64,000 bases of DNA from positions 12,960,501-13,024,500 of the forward strand of contig JAEOAD010000040.1 of NCBI GenBank assembly GCA_036365145.1, given 5' to 3'. The notes beneath the pieces were generated by a model, which worked only from the letters and a program-made list of their open reading frames with translations, did not search any database and was not told where the DNA came from. This stretch comes from Orientallactaga sibirica (taxonomy: Eukaryota > Chordata > Mammalia > Rodentia > Dipodidae). The position numbers and the translations under genes were made by a program. Shown here in pieces: positions 21,041 to 31,078 of this stretch; within the stretch, counting starts at the first letter, position 1; every line of letters begins with the position of its first letter.

Positions 21041-21262
21041 CATTTTTATGTTTTTATTGATAACCCCCATGCATACACACAACATACCATTTTTATTCCC
21101 ACACTAATTGCAGAATCCTTGTGAAGAGTGGGAAGGGCACAGCTATGATTATGGTGAATTCCGCTTTAAGCTCACATTTTATCTTAAAAATTGTCCCACC
21201 TTTAGCAACTGCTAGAAGATAAAAGAAATCTGTATCGCTATCTCCATCAAGGTATAGCAGGG

Positions 21263-21440
21263 ATGCTGAGTGTGGTGGCGCACGGCTTAATCCCCACACT
21301 TGGGAGGCAGAGGTAGGAGGATCACCATGAGTTCAAGGCCACCTGAGACTACATAGTGAATTCCAGGTCTGCCTTAAATAGAGCAAGACTCTACCTTTAA
21401 AAAGAAGAAGAAGAGGAGGAGGAGGAAGAAGAAGAAGAAG
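21263..21440 (+). mobile_element. B1 SINE with GAA/GAG-rich tail
   Basis: Tail evolved into AAGAAGAAGAGGAGGAGGAAG. TSD GGTATAGCAGGG / GATATAGCATGG. Confidence 0.9.
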
Positions 21441-21700
21441 ATATAGCATGGAAACTATAAAAAGACTTACAGTGGCTTTTACATTGTGGTAGGTAGCACT
21501 AAATCTTTTGGGAATAAGATCAAATGTGACTTTATTATGCCCACACAGGCACACTCACACATCCACGCTGGCACATACGAGGGAAGCCCACAAGCCCAGG
21601 GCAGGAAGAGACCCTATTAGCATGTTTTGATTCTTCGAAAACTTTGCCCACCACAATAAATAACTCAGCTGAATTATTAAGAAGTGGCCATAATGCTGTT

Positions 21701-21829
21701 TAAAAATAACAGAATAGAGATGCTAAAAGCCCAAGTTCAAGTTAGTGGCTGTATGATCTCATTCATCCATCAACAAAACATCCTGACACTGGACTGAATG
21801 TGAAGATTCAGCTGTGAAAGCCAGGCTCT
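21701..21829 (+). repeat. inverted duplication, left arm
   Basis: About 128 bp (AACAGAATAGAGATGCTAAA ... GCTGTGAAAGCCAGGCTCT) that reappear as reverse complement at 22443-22571 with about seven differences. Not part of any SINE, LTR or L1 family I recognise. Confidence 0.93.
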
Positions 21830-22135
21830 CCCTCCCAAGATTGCCAGCCTGGCAGAAGAAATTGAAAGATCCAGGCAACTGCCACATTGAGAGGCAGTGA
21901 CAGCCTCCAGAGGAAGCTGGGTCCTGAAAGAATGCAGGCGAGGAAGTGGGTGGCGTGGAGGGAGGAGGGAAGTCTTTCCAGGCAGAAGAGCAAATCCAGA
22001 TGCATCTATAAAATAGCCCTACTCGATTACATCACCAAGCAATTTGGATGTTCAAATTGGATTTCGAGGTGGAAGGGGAGATTTCTTTGCAAATGGGATT
22101 TATCAGTGAGATGATAACATTGAAAGCCAATTTTG
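21830..22135. other. spacer of the inverted duplication
   Basis: Single-copy sequence between the arms, followed by a B3-like SINE. No gene recognised. Confidence 0.5.
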
Positions 22136-22374
22136 CTGGCTGGGGAGACAGTTCCGCAGTTTAAACATGCTTGCTACATAAGTTTGAGAGTATGGGAGGG
22201 TCTGAGACCACTTAAGTTTCATTCTCCAAAACCCATGAAAAAGTTGGCAACCCCCGTCCATGGAGATCAGAGAATGGCTGGTGGTTGCTGACCAAAACAG
22301 TGACAGCTCTGGGTTGAGGAAGAGAGTCCATCTCAAGGAAGTATGCAGATAAGCAATAGAAAAGTTCTTTGGCC

Positions 22375-22375
<1 letters not shown>
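22136..22375 (+). mobile_element. B3-like SINE, diverged
   Basis: GGCTGGGGAGACAGTTC ... ACATGCTTGCTAC ... GGGTTGAGGAAGAG, ending in a (TG)n run. Broadly fits B3 length and order but is too diverged for certainty. Confidence 0.5.
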
Positions 22376-22406
<31 letters not shown>

Positions 22407-22415
22407 CACACACGG
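22376..22415. repeat. (GT)n / (GC)n / (AC)n microsatellite
   Basis: TG run passing through GCGCGCGC into ACACAC; self-complementary and Z-DNA-prone. Lies just before the right arm of the inverted duplication. Confidence 0.9.
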
Positions 22416-22442
22416 CACACACGTCTATACATACATGTGCAT

Positions 22443-22571
22443 AGAGCCTGGCTTTCACAGCTGAATTTCCACATTCAGTCCAGTGTCAGGATGTTTTGTT
22501 GATGGACGAATGAGATCATACAGCCACTAACTTGAACTTGGGTTTTTTAGCATCTCTGTTCTGTTAATTTT
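22443..22571 (-). repeat. inverted duplication, right arm
   Basis: Reverse complement of 21701-21829. Differences: one single-base indel in the A-run beside CCCAAG, ATCC/GTCC, two changes near TGAATGTG, and a few at the outer end. Confidence 0.93.
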
Positions 22572-22627
22572 CAATATGCCACACATACTACACACACACA
22601 CACACACCATTTTGCAATTTTATTTAT

Positions 22628-22783
22628 TTATTTTTTTTGGTGTTTGGAGGTAGGGTCTCACTCTGGCCCAGGCTGACCTGGAATTCACTATGTAGTCTCA
22701 GGGTGGCCTTGAACTCACGGCGATCCTCCTACCTCTGCCTCCCGAGTGCTGGGATTAAAGGCGTGCGCCACCACACCCAGCTA
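22628..22783 (-). mobile_element. B1 SINE
   Basis: Complete. TSD ATTTTGCAATTT / ATTTTGCAAATTT. Confidence 0.93.
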
Positions 22784-23205
22784 ATTTTGCAAATTTTAAT
22801 CACACAGAATCAGAAAGAAAGAAACTTGAAATAAAAGAACAAGAATATATCAGTTGACATCAAAACTTCTCAGCTCTCTCTCTCTCCCTCTCTCTCTCTC
22901 TCTCTACCATTTTCATCCCCTGTATTCATTTTCCGGGATTGTCATAATAAAGTAGTACGACACACTGGGTGGCTTATGAAACGGGAATTTATTCTGACCA
23001 GTTCTAGGAACTGGAAGTCAGATCACTATCATGGGGGCAGTTTCTGCTGGGGCCCCTCTCTTTGGCTTGCAGATGGCTGTCTCCTCCCCTGGCCTTCCCC
23101 CTTGGGCGTCTCTGCATCCTAATTTTCTCTTGGTATAAACACTGGTTATATTGGGTTAGGGCCACTCATATGCCCTCATTTTACTGTAATCACCTCTTCA
23201 AAATA

Positions 23206-23372
23206 TTTTTACTATTTATTTGACAAAGAATGAAAGCACTGGCATGCCAGTGCAAACAAACTCCAGATGCACATGCCATTTGGCTTTTTGTGGGTACTGG
23301 GGAGCTGATCTTGGGTCAGCAGGCTCTATATGCAAAAGCTTTTCACCCCTGATCCATCTCTCCAGCCCAATT
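23206..23372 (-). mobile_element. tRNA-SINE, internally deleted
   Basis: Lacks most of the CACCAGGGCCTCCAGCC block; sits in the MaLR LTR. Confidence 0.85.
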
Positions 23373-23379
23373 AGCTCCT

Positions 23380-23603
23380 TTTTTAAAAATTTTAAAATAG
23401 TTTATTTTTATTTATTTATTTAACAGAGAGAAAGAGGGAAAAGAGAGAGAATGGGTGCACCTAGGGCCTCCAGCCACTGCAAACAAACTCCAGATGCATG
23501 CACCACCTTGTGCATCTGCCTAATGTGGGTCTTGGGGAATTGAACCTGGGTCCTTTGGCTTTGCAGGCAAACATCTTAACTGCTAAGCCATCCCTCCAGC
23601 CCC
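23380..23603 (-). mobile_element. tRNA-SINE
   Basis: Complete. Possible TSD CCCAATTAGCTCCT / CCCAATTATCTCTT, so it entered the LTR next to the older SINE. Confidence 0.93.
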
Positions 23604-23862
23604 CAATTATCTCTTCTACGAGCTATCCCCAAATAGCTGCATCTGATGTACCGAGAATTAGGAATACAATGTATGTCTGTGTGGGGGACATCCCCTAAAG
23701 AAGTCTGTCTGGACACTCTTTTCCAATCCTCTACTGCTCTCATGGGACTAAAGTGTCTGTCTAGGGCTATCATATATCATATCACAGGAACAATGCTAAC
23801 ATTGAAAATGAGCAACATATACTGGGGATGAGAGGGGAGTGGACATTCAAAAGGAGGGGAGA

Positions 23863-24036
23863 GCCGGGCATGGTGGTGCACCCCTTTAATCCCAGCACTC
23901 GGGAGACAGAAGTAGGAGGATGGCTGTGAGTTTGAGGCCACCCTGAGACTACAGAGTGAATTCCAGGTCAGCCTCCGGCTAGAGTGAGACCCTACCTCAA
24001 AAAAAACAAAAAATTAAAAAGAATTTAAAAAAATAA
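23863..24036 (+). mobile_element. B1 SINE, first of a tandem pair
   Basis: AAAAGGAGGGGA precedes it and recurs only after the second B1, so the pair shares one outer TSD. Confidence 0.93.
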
Positions 24037-24042
24037 AACAAA

Positions 24043-24236
24043 GCCAGATGTGGTGGCGCACGCCTTTAATCCCAGCACTTGGGAGGCAGAGGCAGGAGGA
24101 TCACCATGAGTTCGAGGCCACCCTGAGAATACATAGTGATTTCCAGGTCAGCCTGAACTAGAGTGAGACCCTACCTCAAAAACAAACAAACAAACAAACA
24201 AACAAACAAACAAACAAACAAAAATAAAACATAAAA
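24043..24236 (+). mobile_element. B1 SINE, second of a tandem pair
   Basis: Inserted in the A-rich tail of the first; own tail is a long (CAAA)n. Confidence 0.93.
24180..24222 (+). repeat. (CAAA)n microsatellite
   Basis: About ten perfect units in the B1 tail. Confidence 0.95.
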
Positions 24237-24366
24237 CAACAAAAAGGAGGGGAAAAGAAAAGGGAAGGAAGAGAGGGAAGAGTACAGAAGAAGAGGGAGG
24301 AAAGGAAGGAAGAAGAGGGAGGAAAGGAAGAAAGAAACAAGGAGGGAAGGAAAAGGAAGAATAGAA
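24237..24366 (+). repeat. polypurine tract
   Basis: About 130 bases of almost pure A/G with scattered GGAAGGAAG mirror-like segments; triplex-capable composition. Confidence 0.88.
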
Positions 24367-24562
24367 GACAGGGTAGGTAGATGGGAACAATGACATGAAT
24401 AATGTAACAGTTCTGGGCTTGGGAAAGGACACGGGAGTCGGCTTTAACCCAGTTTTCATGTGTCCTGGAAATCTAGTGTGTAGAGGTAAGCAGTTTCCAC
24501 AGGGCTGGACCTCTCAACAGAGACCCACCCCTTTCAGCTGTTGCACGACTAAGGAAATGAAT

Positions 24563-24660
24563 CAAAGCAGCTATAAACACAGTGGTGCCTGCCAAAAATC
24601 CCAGCATGCAGGAGGCTGAGGCAGGAGGACTGTGAGTTTGAGGCCAGCCTGGGCAGAAGG
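24563..24660 (+). mobile_element. old B1-type SINE
   Basis: ATCCCAGCATGCAGGAGGCT ... GAGGCCAGCCTGGGC; lacks the lineage-specific CTACATAGTGAATTCC block. Confidence 0.7.
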
Positions 24661-25126
24661 TGAGAACAAAAATAATGGCTGTCTTGTCTCAATGCACGAT
24701 ACTACCTGATCTCCAGCACAGCACCTTCCTAATTGCTTTCAAGAGTAATTTCATATCTTTGTCTTGTGCTTTTCCCACTGACTTTATAACTGACTTAATG
24801 AGACAATCCCACTGCATGCAGCTGCAGTGCCCCATGGTGTGGTGTATTAATAAAAGGGGCAGAGCCACATCCATCCATCAAGACAATGTGGTACTGACAT
24901 CCGGCAGACATGTGGATCCATGGGACAGAGCTGACAGACGAGGTATAACCCTCGATGTTTATGGTAGAACCAAATTTTAACAAGGGTGTCAGGACCACTG
25001 AGGTTTAAAAAAATAGTCTTTTCAATAAATGCTGCTAAAATAATCACATATCCATGTGCAAAAAAAAAAAAAAATGAAGTTGGTGCTTTACCTTGCACCA
25101 TATTAAAAAAAAAAAAAAAAAACAAC

Positions 25127-25352
25127 GGGCTGGAGAGATGGCTTAGCAGTTAAGGCGCTTGCCTGTGAAGCTAAAGACCCATGTTTGATCTCTCTCCAGA
25201 TCCCACATAAGCCAGATGCACAAAGGTGAGGCAAGTGCAAGGTTGCACATGCTCACTAGGTGGCGGAAGTGTCTGGAGTTTGATTTCAGTGGCTGAGGCC
25301 CTGGTGTGCCAATTCTCTCTCTCTCTCTTTCTCTCTAACAAAAACAAAAACA
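25127..25352 (+). mobile_element. tRNA-SINE, spacer-containing subfamily
   Basis: Carries the extra block GTGAGGCAAGTGCAAGGTTG ... CTCACTAGGTGGCGG between GATGCACAAA and TCTGGAGTTT. Confidence 0.92.
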
Positions 25353-25522
25353 AGTGGATTTAAACCCTAACTATAAGATCTAAACTATAAAGTATATGGA
25401 AACATGGGCAAAAGTCTTCCTAATTTTGGATTAGGTAGTGGTGTCTTAAAAATTGCTTAAAAAGCACAAATGACAAAAGGAAAAAGATAGATAGAACTAG
25501 ACAAAAATGTAAAAACATTTGT

Positions 25523-25733
25523 GGGCTGGAGAGATGGCTTAGATGTTAAGGCGCTTGCCTGCAACACCTAAAGACCTAGTAGGTTCAATTCTCCAGGTCC
25601 CACGTAAGTCAGATGCACAAAGTGGCGAATGTTCATTTGCAGTGGCTAGAGGTCCTGGTGTGCCCATTCTCTCTCTCTCTCCCTCTCTCTGTCTCAGATA
25701 AAAATAAATAATAATCTTTAAAATTTTTTAAAA
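25523..25733 (+). mobile_element. tRNA-SINE
   Basis: Standard form; AAAACATTTG before and ACAAACATTTGC after form the TSD. Confidence 0.93.
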
Positions 25734-25954
25734 CAAACATTTGCACTTCAAAATTCACCATCAAGAAGTGAAATGAAGAATCACAGCATGAAAGTATTCA
25801 CAAATCATGTATCTGGCAATGGACTTGCACAAGAATAAACAGAAGCATAAGTTGAGTTTTTCATACCATGAATCCAAGCCATAGCTCAGACTTCAGCTGA
25901 GCCCTATGTAAAATATTCCAGTGCTGAAACTTCTGTAAATATTAAAATGCAAAC

Positions 25955-26060
25955 AAGTCAGACAAGGTCAGATACACCTGTATTCCCAGCAATGGAAGGT
26001 TTGGGCAGGGGGATGGTGAAGCGGAGGTCAGCCTGGGCTACACAGGGAAACTCTATCTAG
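25955..26060 (+). mobile_element. old B1-type SINE
   Basis: GGTCAGCCTGGGCTACACAG and AACTCTATCT end; highly diverged. Confidence 0.6.
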
Positions 26061-26142
26061 AGGGAGTGAAGGAGAAACAGGGGAGGAGAGAAAAAGGAGG
26101 AACAGGAGGAGAGAAGGGAGGAAGGGATAAAGAGAGAGAGCT
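26061..26142 (+). repeat. polypurine tract
   Basis: GGAGGAGAG-rich, following the tail of the old B1. Confidence 0.85.
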
Positions 26143-26696
26143 ACAGTAACTGTGAACATCCCAATGTTTCAAAGCAGAGGAAACAACCCAAATTTTCCCT
26201 TGGAGAAGTAAATACAACCTTAGAAGCGCCTCAGTAAACACAAAAGGATGAGCATTCATTCCTGTCACCACAGAAAACCATTGTTTTTCTGCCCTTGAAA
26301 CAAGAAAGTGTCAATCTGAAAGGAATCGATTTTCCCTTTCCTGGGTCACCATAAGCTTACCCTAGTGCAAAAACTAGGAGAGTCAAGGTCTTAGCAACAA
26401 AAATAAGTTATTTGATTCTTAGAAGGTGTCAGCGTAAACAGGGCCAACGTGCTTCCTGCTACTTTGAGTTAGATAGTATAAGAAGGGTTTGTTTGGAAAG
26501 GCTGCACAAGACCTTTTTACAAGGTAATAATAATGATGATGGTGAATGTCAAACAGGCCGTGCTGGACACCGCACACAAACTCTGTGAGCAGCACTTTAC
26601 TGGAAGTCACCAGGCAAGAAGGATGATGAGTCTGTCTCTCCTTGAGAACCTCAAAAAATTTACACCTATTTGAGCACGTGTGCAAGCATGCTCACG
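26143..26696. other. no gene recognised
   Basis: GAGGAAACAACCCAAATTTT near 26175 hints at an L1 3' relic. The rest is unassigned. Confidence 0.35.
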
Positions 26697-26699
26697 CAT

Positions 26700-26730
<31 letters not shown>
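26697..26730. repeat. (CA)n microsatellite
   Basis: Perfect CA run flowing into a GGGAGG/GAGA patch. Confidence 0.95.
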
Positions 26731-26739
<9 letters not shown>

Positions 26740-27397
26740 AGAGAGAGAGAGTGCAATGTGTGTTGGGATTCAGTCGCAAAATGGAAAGGAATTGTGTGGC
26801 TACCTAGGTCAAGACCGGATGGATTCACGCTGGTGGGAGTGCTGTAAAAATGCACCAGGACCCAGGTCAGGAGAGAGGGCAAGAGGAAGAAAGGAACTGC
26901 AGGGAAAGCACATGCTGGCTGAGGGAACAGGAGTGTCGCAGGGAATAGGGATGGCACTGGTGCTCTGAGCACCAGTCACAGGGGAGGACAGCAGGAGGAG
27001 AGCAGATGAGAACAGAAACGCAGCTAGAATGGGCAGTCAGAGGGATCTTGGGCCCCAGGCTAAGGATTAGGCACTGATGTTTTCTCTCTTTTTCTTTAGC
27101 TAAGGAAACTGCTGTTTCCTCTTTTTCCCCCTATCTCTAAAAAGAAAGTTTAAGATTAGCAAAATAGTTATTAAGTGTGTCAGTGGCCCACCGTTACACA
27201 CAGAACTGTGGTCTGGGCTTGTATATACAATATTCCATTCATGAAACCCTTTCAACTTCTCATTTCTCTCTCTTTTTATCTCTCTCCCCTGGTTCCAATT
27301 CCTCCATTAATCTGATATTCTTTCTCTTTTGGAGTAGACAGAAGAATTTAAAAAGCAAGACAGTTTATCTGTTGCTATAGGACTGTTCTGGCAACTA
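26731..27397. other. no gene recognised
   Basis: Single-copy DNA. Frames of about 110-120 codons on both strands are driven by the CA repeat at one end and lack motifs. Confidence 0.35.
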
Positions 27398-27617
27398 TTT
27401 TTTTAATATATTTTTTATTTATTTATTTGCAAGTAGAGAGAGTGAGAGGGGTTGGGTGGAGAATGTGCATGCCAGAGCCTCTTGCTACTGCAAACAAAAT
27501 CCAGATGCATGCACCACTTTGTGCATCTGGTTTTACATGGGTAACTGGGGAACAGAACCTGGGCTATCAGGCTTCACAAGCAAATGCCTTTAACTGCTAA
27601 GCCATGTGACCAGTCTC
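27398..27617 (-). mobile_element. tRNA-SINE
   Basis: TSD TTCTGGCAACT / TTCTAGCAACT. Confidence 0.93.
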
Positions 27618-27689
27618 TATTCTAGCAACTCTTAACTGGGTATACTCAACAAGATAAAGAGACCTCCTTATTCTTCCCTGCCACCCGCT

Positions 27690-28125
27690 TCAATATGAAA
27701 TGTTTCCTGGGTGATGTTATCTCACTTTAGTGCTGATAAGTTTGGCTTAAATCTGTTTTGTACTTGGTTGATGAAATTTGGCCCAAGACAGTCTCCATAC
27801 ATAAAGAACTGCATTCTAGGCTGATAAACATACAATTTATAACACCCAACCTAGGAGTAACCAAGCAACCGAGACTCAGCCAATCATAGGAGCTGAACCT
27901 CCAGCCAATCAGAAGCTAACAGCTGCCAAATTATGACCAAATAAAGCAAATGCCCACTGCAACCAATGAGGACAGTTCCATATTTCTCTGGCTATAAATA
28001 CAACCTACACATGTTGGGGACAAGGGCATGCTGAATCAATTCCAACCCGGAATGCTGCTCATTTCTAGAACCTTTTTTCCTTCTTCACATCAACTCTGTT
28101 AAATTCATCTCAGATTTTCTTCCAT
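27690..28125 (+). mobile_element. probable solo LTR, ERV1 (gammaretrovirus-like) type
   Basis: U3-like region with several CCAAT-type boxes (CAGCCAATCATAG, CAGCCAATCAGAAG, CAACCAATGAGG), a TATA-like GGCTATAAATAC at about 27993 and AAATAAAGC at about 27940. The end is pyrimidine-rich. No gag/pol/env sequence is next to it. Exact ends and TSD were not resolved, so the assignment rests on promoter architecture. Confidence 0.5.
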
Positions 28126-28484
28126 AGAAAGGAACAAAAACTGAGTGCCTAAAAAAGCAGGAGGCCTCTTAATGCCACCCGTAATTTTTTCCTTTGATAT
28201 TCAGAAAGGGAATACAATTTTGCGCTTTCTCCCAGCCTTCTTCTAGAATGAGCTCACAGGCTGCTCTTTCCATGATCCTCATCTGCTCAGCCCCAGCCCA
28301 CTGGGGATATCCCAGGGCTACCATGGACCTGGTCCTGTCTCTACATACCCTCCAAGGATGCCATCCACGCTTCCCAATTGTTAACATCATCTCTGTACTA
28401 ATGACTCTCAACCTTGTGTCTTCAGCAGTGATCGTTTCCCCAGAACCCACTGGCTATTTCACCATACACAACTCTGTTCTCTGC
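28126..28484. other. no gene recognised
   Basis: Opposed frames of about 95 codons cover this stretch. Neither shows a signal peptide, domain or splice context I would defend. Confidence 0.35.
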
Positions 28485-28790
28485 TAGGCTGTCATCTGTT
28501 TAGTCTCCTGAGCCTGCTAAAACAAAAAACCACCACCTCTGTGGCTTGAAAGAACAGAAGTTTAATTCTTTCGATACAGTTGTGGAAGCCAGAAAGGCAA
28601 GAGGACCCCACTTCCTCCCAAGGCCCTTAGAAGGAAGTGTCTTCTTCAGTAGCATCTCCAGTCTCTGCCTCTACCTTCATACAGACTAACTTGAAATGCT
28701 TCTCTGTATACCCTTCTTAGGTATGAAGACATTAGCCTTGCATTTAGGGGGTCCACCTTAAACCTAGGATATCTCTATATCCTTAACTAA
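28485..28790 (-). mobile_element. MaLR (MLT1/MST-type) LTR relic
   Basis: CTGTGGCTTGAAAGAACAG, TTTAATTCTTTCGATACAG and TTAGGGGGTCCACCTTAA follow the complement of an MLT1-like LTR. A further piece (AAGGCCATATTCCAAAG ... TAGGTAGTCGTGAGGTTTTG, 29360-29445) may be its other end, displaced by later insertions. Confidence 0.65.
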
Positions 28791-28801
28791 GAACTGCAGT
28801 C

Positions 28802-28868
28802 AATAGAATAGAATAGAATAGAATAGAATAGAATAGAATAGAATAGAATAGAATAGAATAGAATAGAA
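28802..28868 (+). repeat. (GAATA)n microsatellite
   Basis: About 13 perfect pentanucleotides, just left of a B1 tail. Confidence 0.96.
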
Positions 28869-28885
28869 ACAGCCCCAGAGCTGGG

Positions 28886-29063
28886 TTTTTTTTTTTTGTT
28901 TGTTGTTTGTTTGTTTCTTTGTTTTTGAGGCAGGGTTTTGGTCTAGCCCAGGCTGACCTGGAATTCACTATGTATTCTCAGGGCGGCCTTGAACTCACAG
29001 CGATCCTCCTACCTCAGCCTCCCGAGTGCTGGGATTAAAGGCGTGCGCCACCATGCCTGGCTT
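28886..29063 (-). mobile_element. B1 SINE
   Basis: Complete, with a (TTTG)n-type tail. Confidence 0.93.
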
Positions 29064-29069
29064 AGCCTC

Positions 29070-29359
29070 AGGTGTTTTTGATTAAGCTTCCTACTTAGTC
29101 TTCAGCAGGCAGAGCCCTGCTGGAGGAGGTGTGTCACTGGAGGTGGGATCTTGAGCCCAGCCCTAAGATGTGTTCAGAACCAGCTCATGCTTGCTGGTGC
29201 TGGCTGTTGTCTCTCTGCTATGTGTGTATGATGAGGCGAGCCAGCTTCTTCCACCATGATGAAGTTTCCCCTGGAATCTATAAGCCTGAAATAGACCCTT
29301 CCCTCCCTTGAGCTGTTTCTGGTCAAGTGTTTGTCCCAGCAGTAAGAGGTAACTACCAC
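29070..29359 (+). mobile_element. MaLR LTR 3' part (rodent MT/ORR1 style)
   Basis: GGAGGAGGTGTGTCACTGGAGG, then CTATAAGCCTGAAATAGACC, then GAGCTGTTTCTGGTCAAGTG and CAGCAGTAAGAGGTAACTAC: the characteristic 3' half of rodent MaLR LTRs. It lies within the older opposite-strand LTR. Confidence 0.75.
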
Positions 29360-29471
29360 ATAAGGCCATATTCCAAAGTTCTAGGTAGTCGTGAGGTTTT
29401 GAGTGTCACTACTGAGTCCACGGTAGCATCTTAAACCATTCCGTTTTTTAACATTTAAAAAATTATGTATT

Positions 29472-29614
29472 TTCTGGACATGGTGGCACATGCCTTTAAT
29501 CCCAGCACTTGGAAGGCAGAGGCAGGAGGATTGCTGTGAGTTTGAGGCCACCCTGAGACCACATAGTGAATTCCAGGTCAGCCTGGGCTAGAAAAGGACC
29601 CTACCTTGAAAAAC

Positions 29615-29615
<1 letters not shown>
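29472..29615 (+). mobile_element. B1 SINE
   Basis: Complete body followed by about 30 A and an AT run. Confidence 0.93.

Positions 29616-29681
<66 letters not shown>
29616..29681 (+). repeat. poly(A) followed by (AT)n
   Basis: A-tail of the B1 degenerating into a perfect AT microsatellite. Confidence 0.93.
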
Positions 29682-29683
<2 letters not shown>

Positions 29684-29790
29684 CATGTGTGTGTGTGTGA
29701 CACATTATGTTTCCTTGCTGTTGCAAATGAATTCACATTAAGCTTTGTGTCGGAACTGGGGATTGAACCTGAGCCATCTCCTCAGCCCCA
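29682..29790 (-). mobile_element. tRNA-SINE remnant, diverged
   Basis: GTTGCAAATGAATTCACAT and AACTGGGGATTGAACCTGAG ... CATCTCCTCAGCCCC; middle lost. Confidence 0.65.
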
Positions 29791-29842
29791 TCTTAAAACA
29801 TCCTAAGCCAAACCCTTGATGTCCACTGAAGAAAAATCAGTC

Positions 29843-30048
29843 TGGGGCTGGAGGGATGGCTTAACGGTTAAGGCGTTTGCCTGCAAAGCCAAAGGACCCA
29901 GGTTCAATTCCCCAAGACCCACGTTAGCCAGACGCACAAGGGGGCGCATGTGTGTGGAGTTCGTTTGCAGTGGCTGGAGGCCCTGGAGCACCCATTCTCT
30001 CTCTTTCTCTAGCTATCAAATAAATAAATATAAAAAATATATATATTT
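29843..30048 (+). mobile_element. tRNA-SINE
   Basis: Near-consensus copy; AAAATCAGTCTGG before and AAAATCATTCTGG after form the TSD. Confidence 0.95.
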
Positions 30049-30049
30049 T

Positions 30050-30412
30050 AAAATCATTCTGGTCTATCACCCATAGACTCAGGTTTTGAAGTCTTACTCC
30101 TCAGCCAGTGGCACTATTTTGAAGACCACAGAACCTTTTAGAAGGTGGTGCCTGGCTGGCAGGAGGCAAGTCACTGGAGATGGGCCTTTGAAGGTTGGAG
30201 CTTGTCCCCAGTGACCGGCTAGCTTCCTCTGCTTCATGGTGCGGTCAGGATATGAGGAGCCCTACTGCACACTTCCACTCTCTTAGACCTGCCCTGCCCC
30301 GCCACACCTTTCCCACCATAGTGCCCCGAAGCTTCTGAAATCGTGAGCCAAAACAAACCATCCCCCTGGAGTTGTTCAGTCACGAATTCTGTCACAGTAA
30401 CATGGCAAAACC
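30050..30412 (+). mobile_element. MaLR LTR (rodent MT/ORR1 style)
   Basis: AGGTGGTGCCTGGCTGGCAGG, GTCACTGGAGATGGGCC, CTTCTGAAATCGTGAGCC and GTCACAGTAACATGGC occur in LTR order. The 5' end is cut by the preceding SINE. Confidence 0.72.
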
Positions 30413-30867
30413 TTGGGGTCACTCATGTCCCCTGTAGCACCCACCCGTACCCCACATCCCAACCGCACAGAAAGCCTCTTGGCTCTACCTCCAGAGCTCC
30501 AAAGAGCATCCAGAATTGGACACTTCTCCATCACCACAAGTCTAGCCCAAGCTCTTGGTAACAATTTGCTAAGCTACTCTGTTCTTAAACTTATTTCCTT
30601 AAAGTCTATTCTCAATGCTCTAGTGACCCTTTGGCCATATAAGTCAGATAATGCCAGCGTGAGGCTTAAAACTCCCCTTTGGCTTCCTATCGCATTTGAA
30701 AGAAAATCCTGAGCCATTACAACGGCACTGGAGACGCTACAGAGTTCAGACTGAAGCAAGTTCCTGTTGTTGCTTAGACATGATAAACGAGTCAGCTTCA
30801 GACCCACAGCACTGGTCATTCCCTCCATCTGAAACGTTTTTCCTCCAGATAACCACATGACTTCTTT
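30413..30867. other. no gene recognised
   Basis: The 157-codon minus-strand frame ending here begins inside the neighbouring SINE and is not credible as a gene. Otherwise single-copy. Confidence 0.4.
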
Positions 30868-31078
30868 TTTTCTTAATAGTTTATTTTTATTTATTTGTTT
30901 ATTTGACAGAGAAAGAGGGAGAGAGAGAGAGGAGGAGGAGAATGGGCACACCAGGGCCTCCAGCCCCTGCAAACGAACTCCAGACATGTGCGCTGTCTTA
31001 CGTGGGTCCTGGGGAATGGAACCTGGATCCTTTGGCTTTGCAGGCAAATGCCTTAACTGCTAAGCCATTCCTCCATCC
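30868..31078 (-). mobile_element. tRNA-SINE
   Basis: Short deletion of the CCTTGTGCATCTGGC block. Confidence 0.93.

Larger units (their letters stand above)
22918..23690 (-). mobile_element. MaLR (MLT1/MST-type) LTR split by two SINEs
   Basis: Left part 22918-23205 (TTGTCATAATAAAGTAG ... CTGGGTGGCTTATGAAACGG ... GGGTTAGGGCCACTC). Right part 23604-23690 (TATCTCTTCTACGAGC ... GGGAATTAGG-like ... GTGTGGGGGACATC). Confidence 0.78.
24870..25855 (+). pseudogene. decayed L1 ORF2 3' part, split by two SINEs
   Basis: Words in L1 ORF2 order: GACAATGTGGTACTGACATC, ACAAGGGTGTCAGGACCAC, TCTTTTCAATAAATGCTGCT, TTTAAACCC...AAACTATAAAGTATATGG, CATGGGCAAAAGTC, TTTGCACTTCAAAATTCACC. This is the region after the reverse transcriptase domain. 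Many stops and indels, no open frame. Interrupted at 25127-25352 and 25523-25733. Confidence 0.75.

Noticed and set aside
24237..24366. Pro/Phe/Leu-rich minus-strand protein
   Set aside because: Translation of the complement of a polypurine tract.
30574..31047. 157-codon minus-strand frame
   Set aside because: Its first third is translated tRNA-SINE.
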